Source: Acarospora socialis (lineage: Eukaryota; Ascomycota; Lecanoromycetes; Acarosporales; Acarosporaceae). Taken from it: a stretch of 64,000 nucleotides of DNA. The notes under the pieces are model-generated. The model had not been told where the DNA came from. It saw only the letters and a list, made by a program, of their open reading frames with translations, and did not search any database. Below are positions 51,453 to 61,814 of the stretch, piece by piece (position 1 is the first letter of the stretch; every line of letters starts with the position of its first letter). The stretch is taken from assembly GCA_025617375.2 (NCBI GenBank), contig JAMYGW020000012.1, positions 496,001-560,000 of the forward strand, given 5' to 3'. The position numbers and the translations under genes are program-made.

Positions 51453-52484
51453 CTATGATAGGATAGCACCGACAACGGAGGCAAGACCGGCAATGCCTAC
51501 ACTCATCACGATCTGCCTGGTCCCCGCCAGAACGCTACCCGATGCAGCGTTCGTCGTGACCTGAGCGGCAGTCGCCGAGCTAGAAGCGGTGCTATTGCCA
51601 TTCACGCTCGGAGACACGGTGCTGCTGCTGTGCGGGACGATGGTGGTAGTCAAAGCCACGGTACTGGGACTCGCATTCTGGGACGGAGTGCTTGCCCCCC
51701 TCTCGCCCGGGGAGATGTTGGCGGGAGCCTGCTTCGCCAGAGCCTGGAAGGAAGCCAGGGTGCGGGATTTGTTGCCAGCGGGACTGTTGTAGAAACGGTC
51801 AGGGATCGGTTTGCTGTTCAATCGTGGGCCAAAGTTGGGAGGGGAAATGGGACGTACGCGTTAATGACGCCCACCATACCAGCCTGACAGTGCTTGCCCT
51901 GCGAGCAGTAGAACCAGATGGGCTTGGTGTCGTTGACCCTGACGCTGTATACTGGCACATCGGACGCTCCAGCAGCGACTGGCATGAACCCTGAGAACAT
52001 GCCGGTGACGTTGGGCATGATGTTGTTGATGGGCTGGCAGGGTTGGTCGAAGGTCGACTGCACGACGGAGTGGTTCTGTGTGGGTGGGACACGTATCAGC
52101 AGAGATCCGACTCCTCGTTCGTGTACAGAGATAGAGGGTTATGCAAACCTTGGGGTAGAATTGGAAATGGATCGTCGACCCCACGCTGGCTTTGATGTCG
52201 TTGGGCTCGAAGTTGAGGTTTCCTGCTTTGTTGGAGACCTTGACATGGACGGGTGCCAGACCGGTTGAAGGCAATGCCTGGCTGGCGGCGGCAGATAGCG
52301 TCGCTGAAGAAGTGGAGGGCGCGACTGCCGCTGCGACGACCGGATTAGATGTACCTGCTGCCGCTGCCGCCGAAGGCCCATCCGTTGAACCACTGCCGTA
52401 ATCGCTTCCGTAACCAGGTCCGTATTCGGCTACGGCACGGCCGGCAAGGAACAGCGAGGACAAGAGAGTGCTGAGGACGAACAT
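51453..52484 (-). CDS. GPI-anchored cupredoxin-domain cell-surface protein
   Basis: A secreted, Ser/Ala-rich blue-copper-like protein of the fungal GPI-cupredoxin type. Three exons: 52,484-52,149, 52,075-51,858 and 51,813-51,453, with 73- and 44-nt introns (donors GTTTGC and GTACGT); 304 residues. Signal peptide about 1-19 (MFVLSTLLSSLFLAGRAVA), Ala/Ser linker to about 75, cupredoxin domain about 78-190, Ser/Thr-rich stalk, and a hydrophobic C-terminus typical of a GPI signal. Copper ligands by spacing: His114 (NHSV), Cys169, His174 and Met179 (C-x4-H-x4-M), all present, so copper binding is plausible. Introns fall inside the domain and splicing restores the ligand set. Likely role: wall or extracellular redox function; the exact role of such proteins is not settled. 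Confidence 0.9.
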
Positions 52485-53396
52485 ATTGATGTAGGTTGAG
52501 GGTCAGTATTCTTTGAGTAATGAATGGAAATAATCAGTGATATTTGTGGTCAGACCAGCTGATGGTAAGGAGCGATGCTGAATACAAGCAGATGGAAGAA
52601 GAACTCTATGATATGCTGCAAAGAAATCTATCAGAACGAGAAGTCGGACAGACAAGAATGCTGTGGAGGGCCAGCATATATATACAACCAGCTTCCAAGG
52701 CCACGGGTCCTGAAAATAGAAGTGTATCAGCAGTCTCCGTAAGTGGTCCAAAACCGCGGTCAGTCGACGGCCATATTCAAAGCACACGTACGCCGATACT
52801 TAGCAAGAATAGACTGACGAAAGAGTATGAGTCAATGCACTTGCAGAAGATATGGTAAAGCAAAGGCGCCAGATAGCAGAGCTAGGATCCCAGACAGGAG
52901 AAGTCGCAAGCTATAGACCCCAAAGGACAGTCGGAAGACATGCTTCCGCAGCGGCGAGAGTAAGGGATTGTAATCTGTTCTTAAACTTCTTATTCAAGGT
53001 CAATGCCAGCAAGATTATGGTCGCCTTTTCCGGCCTCGAGGGACAGGCTACTTCTTCCATGTGGTGTGAGCTGTGCTGTAAGATTCTCTACGGAGGGTGT
53101 TCCAGAATATTCATGCGCATGATTGGCGGAGGTTGTTTCGCCACGCTTGATGTTTGAAGTCGCGCTCAAACAAAGCCAACCAGAGCTTGCCGCTAGCCGT
53201 ATCTATATTCACAACGTGAGTTTGGGAAGAAGAAAATGTATTGCTATTTAATGGACATCTGAGCTTTGCTTTCCAGACCAATCTCTGCCCCAAGACAAGA
53301 AGCAGTTACGCTGCGCCGAGCTGTCCATATCCTGAACCAGACAACGCCGACGCCCGCCCTACGCCTACGCCAACCTGGAAGCACCACCCCCAAGCG
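52485..53396. other. Intergenic / cupredoxin promoter
   Basis: 912 bp between the cupredoxin start and the Mis12 stop, both on the minus strand. It contains a TATA-like box (52,676-52,684). A 101-codon ATG frame at 52,852-53,157 (+) has no recognisable motif and is not called. No other structure seen. Confidence 0.5.
52676..52684 (-). promoter_or_regulatory. TATA-like box of the cupredoxin gene
   Basis: ATATATATA lies about 190 bp upstream of the cupredoxin ATG, in a suitable position if the 5' UTR is about 100-150 nt. No other core element is evident. Confidence 0.4.
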
Positions 53397-54571
53397 TTAC
53401 TCCTCCATCTTATCATCCGTCTCATTCGCATCCCGCCCCAACATCTGCACCACTCCTTCCATCGCAGCGACTTCCTCAGCTTGTATCCTCCTGCCCACCC
53501 CAGTCCAGTCTCCATCCCTCGCCCCACCCTGCTCGTCCAGTTCCAACCCTCTCGTTCGCTCCAGATGCCGTCGTGTTTGAGTCTCTATATACAGCTTCCG
53601 TTCCTCCCTTGCGCTGTCCCAATCGACCTTCGTTGCTGCTGCTGGCAAAGTATGTAATTTCGGACGGAGATTAGCGAGGAGGGTGCGCAATGCCGGCAGT
53701 TGTGACAGCGCGAAGTTGACGTTTGTCGTCAGCGGGGCGTGCGAGGATGAGCCGACGCCTAGAGCTTTCGCGGAAAAAGTGTCGGTCAGGAATGCGAATG
53801 TCGGTGGGTTTGTAGTCGTCTTGGGCGTGGTGGGTTCTTCGCTTTTGGTGTCGGAGCCAGTACGGCTTGATGATTCGGATGAGAGGAGAGATCGCAATTG
53901 AGCGATGGTGGCTTCGTTGCGTGCGGATTCCTGCCGAAGCGCCGTCTGAAGCTTCTGCGTCTCTTGTAGTCTTCGCCGTTGTAGATTGATGGACTCGGGC
54001 GTCGGGCTGTCGGGGGAGTTTTTGAACGATAGGTTCTATCTCATAGATGATCAAAACCGCCCTTCCATATTGCCATCAAGCCATCCGTCACGGTCGTAGA
54101 AGCATGCGTGAAGCTCTTCTTACCTCATAATGGCTCAGTCTGATCCATCCCCTCAACTCCTCTGGCACGCTCAGGATACTCCTTAACGCGAAAATCTCAA
54201 ACTTATCAAAATCCTTGTCCACCGTTGCCTCTAACAGCGTTTCGAGCTGATGCACGCCATTCTCGATCTCTTGCCTCGCTTCGGGATACTCGACGTTCCC
54301 GTCGCCATCCGCGTCTGGGATCGATAAAGCCGTGGAGGACTTGTCGGCCGCGAAGCCTAGAGTGGCAGGAGGCTGGGCGAGTAAGCCCGTCTCGACGGCG
54401 GTAACTGCGCGGTAGATGATGGTGTTGACGGAATTGATGATGTCGTCGATCAAAGACTAGCGTAATGGTCAAGCAAGTTCTATGCAACGCATAGGTTGAG
54501 GGGCATACGAGCGGGGTGTATTGAAAGTGCTCCGTCAGGAGCGACGTTGCTGCTTGTGTCGAATCTGTCAT
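53397..54571 (-). CDS. MTW1: Kinetochore protein Mis12/Mtw1
   Basis: Subunit of the MIND/Mis12 complex, which links centromeric chromatin to the outer kinetochore Ndc80 complex. Three exons: 54,571-54,509, 54,456-54,124 and 54,035-53,397; introns of 52 and 88 nt with donors GTATGC and GTAAGA; 344 residues. Family landmarks: LLTEHFQYTPL (residues 11-21) continuing after intron 1 as SLIDDIINSVN, then QLETLLEATVDKDFDKFEI and LSHYE near the end of exon 2, and a charged coiled-coil-like start of exon 3 (RRRLQETQKLQTALRQE). The C-terminal half is less conserved, as in the family. All key blocks are present and the gene looks intact. Its left neighbour on the same strand is the cupredoxin gene; there is no operon-like link. 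Confidence 0.93.
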
Positions 54572-54806
54572 TGTGAAGCTGTCAAGACATGATTATTTTA
54601 CGATTTGATTGCGACCGTTGTTTACAAATGCGACATCGCGCTTCGCGTTCGTGGGGTTAGCAAGCTAGACCATTCAGGGTTAGAACAGGTCTTCGAGCTC
54701 AAGCTCAAACATGGTTTTATTGCTATAAGATGACAATCCGAGTCTTATATTATCGAGATATAGACATATTGTTTCTACATTGCTGTCGTACTTGGCGATT
54801 GAGTTC

Positions 54807-56736
54807 TTATATCAAAAAGCGGAACCCTCTCTTCGAGGCCTCACCCGGCACGCCTTCACCAACGGCTACAGCACCTTCGACGGCTTCACCTCGGTCCAAC
54901 TTCTTGTTGAGTCGTACCAGGATAAATCTAAGGAGCGTAGCGCAGCAAATGGCGATAAAGGCAGTGACGCAATTGACGCTCATGGCGACGACTAGGTACT
55001 GTATCAGCCCTGGGTACAAGAACTTGACTGCATGGAAGAGACCTACCATATCGGGGACCGGCTTTTTGGTTGTACATGTACGATGCGTAGATGGAAGAAG
55101 TATTGGAGACGGCGTTGATGGCTGCCAGAGCCGCAGCACGTTTCGCAGGCGGACGTGGCAGGGTGTTGGAAATCCAACCAAGAGCGACGACGTAGCCAGT
55201 GTAGACGCCGGGGACCATGAGCATCATCGCCACATACCTCGGCGCGGTGCTTGTCGTTGCCGCCGCGAGAATGAAAGCGGCAACACACACGTACAGGGGA
55301 AGGGTGATGTGGAAATATCGTTCTCCGGTCCGATCGGCGTGCCACGCGTTACAGAATGTGGTGATAACGCACAAAACCTAGAGGCGGTCAGTGCGCTCTC
55401 CATTATAACCTTCCAGTTGGAGGTACATACGTAGGGCGGTGCCGTAAGCAGGAGAGAAATGATAGTGTTGAACCCTAACGTTTGCACAACGGTCGGGAAG
55501 AAGTTCGTTACCGAACCTGATGCGACGATACAGAAGAGCATGAGCATCTATCTCGGGTCAGCACCTATTCGTTTAGTTTGATACGAGCTACATACCAAAA
55601 TGTACATCTTGATGTCTGTGAATGCAAGTTTCAGGCCATGGAAGAAGGTCTGGTCTTGGCTGCCGGTCCAGTCGTCTTCGCCAATGTCTTCCTCGAGTCT
55701 CCAGACGGCAAGTTGACGCTCTTCTTCGGACAGCCAACTTGTGGTCCGAGGGAAATTCGGGAGGATGAAGTAGGCGGCGAACGCAATCACCACCGTAACG
55801 GCACCCTCAATGATAAACAACCATCGCCTACATGTGAATGATGAGTAAGGGCCCGACCGGCAGGCATAATATTACGTACCATGCTAGTAATCCTTTAGCT
55901 CCGTTCATACCAGAGGTGATGCCGGCTGCTATCAGGCCCGAAAATGCACCCGAGAGGAGGGAGCCGGAGTACAACATGGCAGTACGAAACCCGAGCTCTT
56001 TCCGCGTGTACCATGATGACAAGTAGAACAAGCACCCCGGCTAGATGGTGGTCAATGAGAGGCTTGAGGAGGGGTGCTCGGGGATCCATACGAAGTAAGC
56101 CGCTTCAACGAACCCAAGGAAGAAGCGAATAGCCACGAGTCCTCCATAGCTCTGACAAGCGGCGGTTGCGCCAGAGATAACTCCCCAGATAACCATAGCG
56201 GTGGGTAGATAAAGCGCAGGTTTACCGATTTTGTTGAGGAAGAGGTTGGAAGGGACTGTCGACCCGTTAGCCCTAGCAAGAGATTTTCCTAAGGTCACAT
56301 GTTGTACTCTGCATGAGGACATAGCCGACAAAGAGGATGCTGACGGAAGTCTAATGATATCCATCATCAGCCATTGCATGTATATCTATTCGAATCGAGC
56401 ACCTACCGAGTATTGCGTACTAGTCAACTTCAGCTCTTTCTGCAGACCTGCCAGTCGCGCCGCCGCAATGTTGTTGCGATCCAGATAGTTCATGATGTAC
56501 ATGATAACGATCATCGGCAACAACCTCAGGTCAATCTTCCGCACCAAGGCCGCCTCCCGAGAGAATCTCTCGTCGTCCGACATGATCTTGACCAAGGGAG
56601 GTGCCTCTAGCCTTCGGTTCGGCACGGCATGGTTGGCAACTGAGGTATCAGATGCATAGTGAGCGGCGAACTTGTCATCGGTGCTGTACTCATTCGCGCC
56701 GACGGCATGATCGTGTTGATGCCCTGCAAACGCCAT
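54807..56736 (-). CDS. MFS transporter, Dal5-type anion:cation symporter family
   Basis: A 12-helix major facilitator of the allantoate permease (ACS, Dal5-like) family, which carries organic anions such as allantoate, nicotinate, pantothenate or biotin; the substrate here is unknown. Eight exons: 56,736-56,407; 56,350-56,308; 56,255-56,092; 56,040-55,880; 55,827-55,596; 55,547-55,431; 55,377-55,047; 54,991-54,807. The introns are 48-56 nt, all GT-AG, and keep frame to give 520 residues, the usual length. Landmarks: IMYIMNYLDRNNIAAARLAG at the first helix, VGYVLMQ at an exon end, PSNLFLNKIGKPALYLP, FFLGFVEAAYF, WYTRKELGFR between helices, and a central cytoplasmic loop WLSEEERQLAVWRLEED. No conserved piece is missing, so it looks functional. 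Expression, plasma-membrane location and substrate are inference. Confidence 0.94.
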
Positions 56737-58007
56737 GTTATTGGAGAAGTACCGTAGATTGTTGTGCGAGTCTTGGGGTAGTCGAGGAAGCAGAGACGAG
56801 ACGAGGTATGCAACTTATGGGGAAGCTGGTAATGAGATAAGGGACCTAATGTCGTACCTCCAACCCCACATATGCGGGTTAAAGCAACCTCATAGGCTGC
56901 TGCTGATGCCGACAGGAAAGAAGTGTGAGATAGCTCTGACCGATCATCTTGTCTAGCATGGTTGTAGGGGAGCAACGAGATCGCTTCCGGTAAGGTGGGA
57001 GTAGCAAAGCCGAGGATCTAGCATCAATGCAGCTAAAGTAGGTCCTCGATACCGGTGGTTATGCCGGCGGGTCGGTCTTTCGCTATGATGCTTCTCCGCT
57101 TTTTGCTTTGTGGGGAACGTTGAAGTTACGCCACGCTTTGTGGACCGGATTACCACCTGGAGGTCGGGCCGAGGCCAATCTTCAGATTTCTCGGTACTGT
57201 AGCGTAAAATCAGTATCAAGACATCTGCAACTCTTCGAGATACTAACATCCTAGATTGACACATTCAAAGCCAAATACAGGGTGTATCCTGAGATTGTTC
57301 GAGTACATACAGAACTTTGTAATGGAACATTTGATGTGGTCTAGGTCCACGCTCAAACTTGGCTATAGTGTGCCAAGACAGCTGACCTCGGACTATGAAT
57401 ACCTTATCAGGAGATGCTGTTAATGATTTACCCGGACAATTGTCGCACCGGTTCAAGGTATGTTGCAGTCCGTAGCTCAGCTAACCATACCACTGCCATG
57501 TGGAATGGCGCCATGCTCTTGGACAAGTTCAACGGGTCAGCTAAGGTAGACGGCTTCGAAGCGTCTTTACTGTTTGTGGTGTGATAGAGGGTGGATTTGG
57601 AACCCTTGATACACCCATGGCTTTGGTCGAGATAGAGCAAGGACGGCACAATGAGACGTTGTAAACAAGTACCGCTACTGCTGCTGTGCTTGACTGCCTT
57701 CCAGAGTACCCTTGTATCATCAATTCGAACTCGTATGCACAACATCGTGAATAGGGCAAGCGAATGAAAAGCAGAAAGGCCAACACCGCCCGTATATATG
57801 AAGCTAACTTTTATATTGCCTGTTTCGTAAACGGCCTGCTGCCCCTGACATCCACAACCCCGTCCCTAAATAGACTTATGCAAAATAACATCCTGGTAGC
57901 AGCCGAGAGGGGATATTTCCGGAGTGTTCGTTAAGACATCTGCTGCTGCTGCTGGACGTTCATATCAGCTACGCACACTTTTTCTAGGTTGAGTAACTAC
58001 TAGACCT
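56737..58007. other. Intergenic with an old dispersed repeat
   Basis: 1,271 bp upstream of the transporter and downstream of the secreted-protein gene. It holds copy 2 of the dispersed repeat (57,209-57,387) and a TGC-type triplet run after AAGACATCT (57,933-57,957). Short frames near 57,430-57,790 show no family features. Confidence 0.5.
57209..57387 (+). repeat. Dispersed repeat, copy 2
   Basis: It shares three ordered blocks with 44,804-44,960. The last, CTTGGCTATAGTGTGCCA onward (57,358-57,387), matches about 26-27 of 30 bases. Neither copy has coding potential. Confidence 0.6.
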
Positions 58008-58457
58008 CTAAGCTGTAGGGAGCGGCGAGCATTTGCACATCCCCGTCCCTGGATCGATCAAGGCGGGACCGCTGTTCAGCGGGCAAACGATACCCAGGCA
58101 TCGGCATCTACAGGAGCGTGTGACGGGATCGTAATAGGAAGGCGCGCCATTCAGGCATTTGAAAGCTGTAAAACAAGGACAGCCACAGAATCCGGTGGTT
58201 GGATCACGGACGGCAGTCACATCGAGCGGGCAGAGTAGTAAGGGACAGACAATGGCGGTGGATGCGGTGTCAGGACTCGCGGCACGCTCGTTAAGTTCCG
58301 CGACTGGGTCGAGCTCTGCAGTGAGCAGGGTTTAGTCAGCATCAAAACATCATGAGCTTTTGGAGGAAGAAGACAACGCACGGCCTTCAGCTGCGAAAGA
58401 TGTGCTGAGATTGAGAGCCAGGGCAAAGATGATGGCACCAAGTTGAGCGATTTTCAT
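58008..58457 (-). CDS. Small secreted cysteine-rich repeat protein (candidate effector)
   Basis: No known family recognised. Two exons: 58,457-58,382 and 58,315-58,008, intron 66 nt (donor GTGCGT, branch GCTGAC, acceptor TGCAG); 127 residues. Signal peptide about 1-22 (MKIAQLGAIIFALALNLSTS and on), a short pro-like segment, then 12 cysteines. The mature part contains about 2.5 tandem repeats of roughly 24 residues with the pattern DPxTGxCxCxC..xxxC: RDPTTGFCGCPC, YDPVTRSCRCRC and IDPGTGMCKC. Small size, secretion and an even cysteine count fit an apoplastic effector or an adhesive/wall peptide; both are inference. Splicing is required to attach the signal peptide to the repeat domain. A TATA box lies about 157 bp upstream. 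Confidence 0.8.
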
Positions 58458-59915
58458 GATGGCGATGGAGGTATAGCTTGACAGCGGTGGTACTTGTGGT
58501 GAGAAAGCTTGACCAGCAATACAATAACGACTTTCTTATGAGATTGTTCTTCGATCGAGAAGGACCCACTCTCAGATGGGATTGTCTCAGCGGAAGGACG
58601 GAGAAGCAAGAGACTTTATAGCAGAAGAGGAGGGACGGAAGACGCTGGTCCAGGCCCTGTATGTAGAACCGACACGGGAAGAAACGATGCAGAACAGAAG
58701 GTAGCTGCTGTTGCTGGATTCACCACACACCCCGCCCCAGCGCCAAGCTCCCAGTATCCTCCTAGAAGCATAAAATGGGCTGACAGCTCGTATTCGGAAA
58801 GTCCCTTGACAGTTGCGGTCTGACAATAGTTTCCTTGCCGTCTCAGAGGTCCCCGCCAAAGGCGTGCTCGCAGCAAGGCTGGCGAAACACAATCCCGCTA
58901 CAGCTTCTTGCAGAAAAGGTTTGACGGAACAAGCGTTGCAAGCCACACATCTTTTCGTCCTGTCAGAATTGCATGTAACAAACGATAAAACGGCAAGTAG
59001 TGGAGATGCCAGCCCTGATGGCAGCATCTTCTCAAACCAGCATCTGTATACGCTTGCCCCGCAGCGTTGCGCCTTATAATCGTCCGGTGATTGGTTGCTG
59101 TCACCCGTACCTGATGTGATGCATGGAATCTGCACACTAGTCACACCCTCAGCCTACCTTCAGTGGACGTCTTAGTGGAGACGGGTTGATTGATATGCAT
59201 CCCGTTCTGACAGCCACGACCACATGCATATGCAGTATGATCTGGTAGAACGTCGGCTATTCATCTCTGGGATTGGACCGTTGGGTCACCTGCGGCGTAA
59301 TCCTCTGAGTGAATTCTCCTCATATACGATGACAATTCTAGAGATATGCCGTGCTCAATGATGTTGGAAAGGTCAGTCACTGCTTTCACAGACGAAAGGG
59401 GTTCGATGACCTCGGAAAGGTCCGTCCCGCCCCTGGATATCGAGTACCCTAAGCAAAAGCTTCTTCCACTAGAATTTGAGCAGGTTTTTCGGCGAACATT
59501 ACTGATCTGGGACTGCTGCCCACCTTAAGGCTTGCCTCTGTTGAACGTAATGACGACCAATGAGGATGCTGCATTAGTGGTTAAAACTACGTGGCTTCAA
59601 TCTTTGAAGTTAATATGCTACGCTAATCCATAACGAGATGGAATTCTGGCCCCGAGGGCTTCTCTCCAATCTAGCTCCCCGTTCGGTGTCTAAGGTAAGT
59701 ACAGTGGTAGCGCTAATTGATTAGGCTCATGCTCGATATTGGCAGGCACAGAGACTTGATATTGGTGCAGAGCTCGCAGCAGGAACTGTGAATTAGAATC
59801 GATTAAACGCAAAGCAACAGGGATAGATAGACTAAGATCAAAACAATACAGTAGGTAAATCGAATCCCTCGCACCACTCTTATGAACACAAACGATTTCG
59901 AGTAAAAGCAATGTC
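58458..59915. other. Intergenic, promoter of the secreted protein; no gene seen
   Basis: 1,458 bp of normal composition. Frames around 58,590-59,140 and 59,346-59,528 lack motifs, splice partners or consistent codon use and are not called. It contains the TATA box at 58,614-58,620. Confidence 0.5.
58614..58620 (-). promoter_or_regulatory. TATA box of the secreted-protein gene
   Basis: TATAAAG on the minus strand, about 157 bp before the ATG, followed by a pyrimidine-rich stretch (TCTCTTGCTTCTCCGTCC) typical of fungal transcription start regions. Confidence 0.5.
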
Positions 59916-61814
59916 TTAGAACTGTAATCCGCGCCTTGTGTCCATCCTGACGTGCGTACCATGAAAACCGAATCCAACGGCATGGTCTAACTCCGCTCGG
60001 CCAACCTCTGTCATGGTCCTGGCGTCCAGGCACAGCAAATAGCTGTGCCCGGCAGGTCCATCGAGAACTACACTCAGCAGTACTCCATCATCCTCGTCGT
60101 GTCCGGCAGGGTTAGGGACGAAGATGGCTTCACCCGGGCTATGTCCGTGCCGCTCCCATATCAAAGGTGTTTGGGAATTCATATCGTACTTCACGAGACC
60201 GTCCACAAAGGTACAAGCTGCGCGGTCTGTAACGCCGTACACGTAGCGGTGTCGTTTGGTGATGAAGTTCGGGTTCAACGTGGGAAGCTCTCCGGTATGG
60301 TACTTGGGCACTTTAACCATAGCCACTGCCTCTCTCTTTGTCTCACGATCTGGGGACTCTGGCAATGACGGGAGGCGGAAGCGTCTGATCGATCCCCGGG
60401 TGCTGTCACCTTTTGAGCCTGCATAGTTGAGGGCAGTCGGAGACGTCGATTTGAGATTCTCGTAGTAGAAGCGCTTGAGGACGCTCAGATCGTCATACGT
60501 GACAAGGTCGGCCATGACGTCCGTCTTGCTAGGATCTGTTGGTGATGGTGTCTCCCAAGCATTGATGGTATGAAAGCAGTAGAAAGGATCGCTCTCATAT
60601 TCCGCTATCACGCCTTTGCTGTTCTTTCGGTCGATTACATACCACATGGTAGGTTTGGCAGGGTCAAAGTCGGAAATGGCATCGATGATGTTACGCTCGG
60701 AGAGTAATTTCATACCACCCTTGGCGTAGTATGAGTTCCAAACGCAAAGGATGACGTAGTTCTCAGTAAGCAGTAACGAGTGGAGGTACGCACCCTGGGC
60801 GTTGGTGATGGTTGCTAGGATCTCTGTCTGGCCTGTCGAAGCCGAGACTTTGAAGACACGATAAACATGCTGGCGACCAATTTCGAGGTTATAGTTGAAG
60901 ATGTCGCCCGTGGCAGGATCAGATTTGGCATGAGTCGCCGACATATGCCCCTTGAGATCAGGATGAAGATCTGTCTGGTGTGCGAGGCCGACAGGCTCCA
61001 AAGTTTCAGGATTGAGCATCTGATATAGTGATGCGTCGGTCTTGTTGATCAGCGACGTAATACCTGAGGCTGGATCCTTTCCCTCAGGCTGCTCGTTCGC
61101 GTTGGGAGTGGCGAAACCAGGCATGTTCACGGATATTGTAACACCGACGTTCTGTCCATCTGGCCCATCCGCGGTATCACTAGGACTAGGCACAAAGAAC
61201 GCCATGATCTTCCTGAAAAGACTCTGGCAAGGATCCCGCTTTTGAGCGAAGCTAAATTTCTGCAATGAGCCAGTTTTACGAATGGACTCTAGGAGACCGT
61301 CGACCGTGGATCGAGAGTTGTAGAGCACCCTCGACACAGACTCTCCATTCTTGGGTGGTAGGATATGAAAACGGTGAACCTTAGTGAAGCCGTCGAACCA
61401 GTGAGACGCTGTCCAAAGTTTCCCTTCATCGGTTTGGACTGTATTACCCCCAGGTCCGGTACGGTACAAGGTACCGGCAGCGTATCCTGGGATACTGCCG
61501 GTCACCTTGAGATCTACCGGGCTTCGTTGTTCATGTAGAACCTCGAACTAAGTAGACCATTAGCTATTCGAAAGTTCCAGGAGTAAGACCTATGGGGCAA
61601 GTACTCCCAAATCATTGGGCCAGTCGTTGTAGGGCTTCAAGAGAGTCTCTTTCTGCATCGACGGGATACTCCCATTAGCCAAGGAGCTACCTGAGTTGGT
61701 TCCGGTATCTCTCGATGACTGGAAGATGGCGCTATGAGCCATTGTGGTGCTTGTAGCCCTGACTTTTGGGGAGTTGTAAGGTCTAAGAGTACGTGGAAGG
61801 CTGATGAGACTCAT
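59916..61814 (-). CDS. Carotenoid cleavage oxygenase (RPE65 family)
   Basis: A non-heme iron enzyme that cleaves double bonds of carotenoids, apocarotenoids or related stilbenoids. Two exons: 61,814-61,605 and 61,547-59,916 with a 57-nt intron (donor GTACTT, branch GCTAAT). It gives 613 residues from the first ATG or 589 from ATG 61,742 (MAHSAIF). The join yields the family start WPNDLG-FEVLHEQRSPVDLKV, then YRTGPGG and HWFDGF. The four iron-binding histidines are in place: THAKSDP (about 276), YLHSLL (about 326), CFHTINAWE (about 396) and GFGFHGTH (about 599). The extra 24 N-terminal residues are basic and lack acids, so they could act in targeting or be 5' UTR. No other carotenoid gene is nearby, so a stand-alone apocarotenoid or stilbene substrate is possible. 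Confidence 0.94.

Noticed and set aside
52852-53157. 101-codon ATG frame upstream of the cupredoxin gene
   Set aside because: No recognisable domain, signal peptide or splice continuation, and it lies in the probable promoter or 3' flank of neighbours.
58587-59144. 185-codon minus-strand frame
   Set aside because: Mixed composition without motif; it overlaps the TATA box and promoter of the secreted-protein gene.
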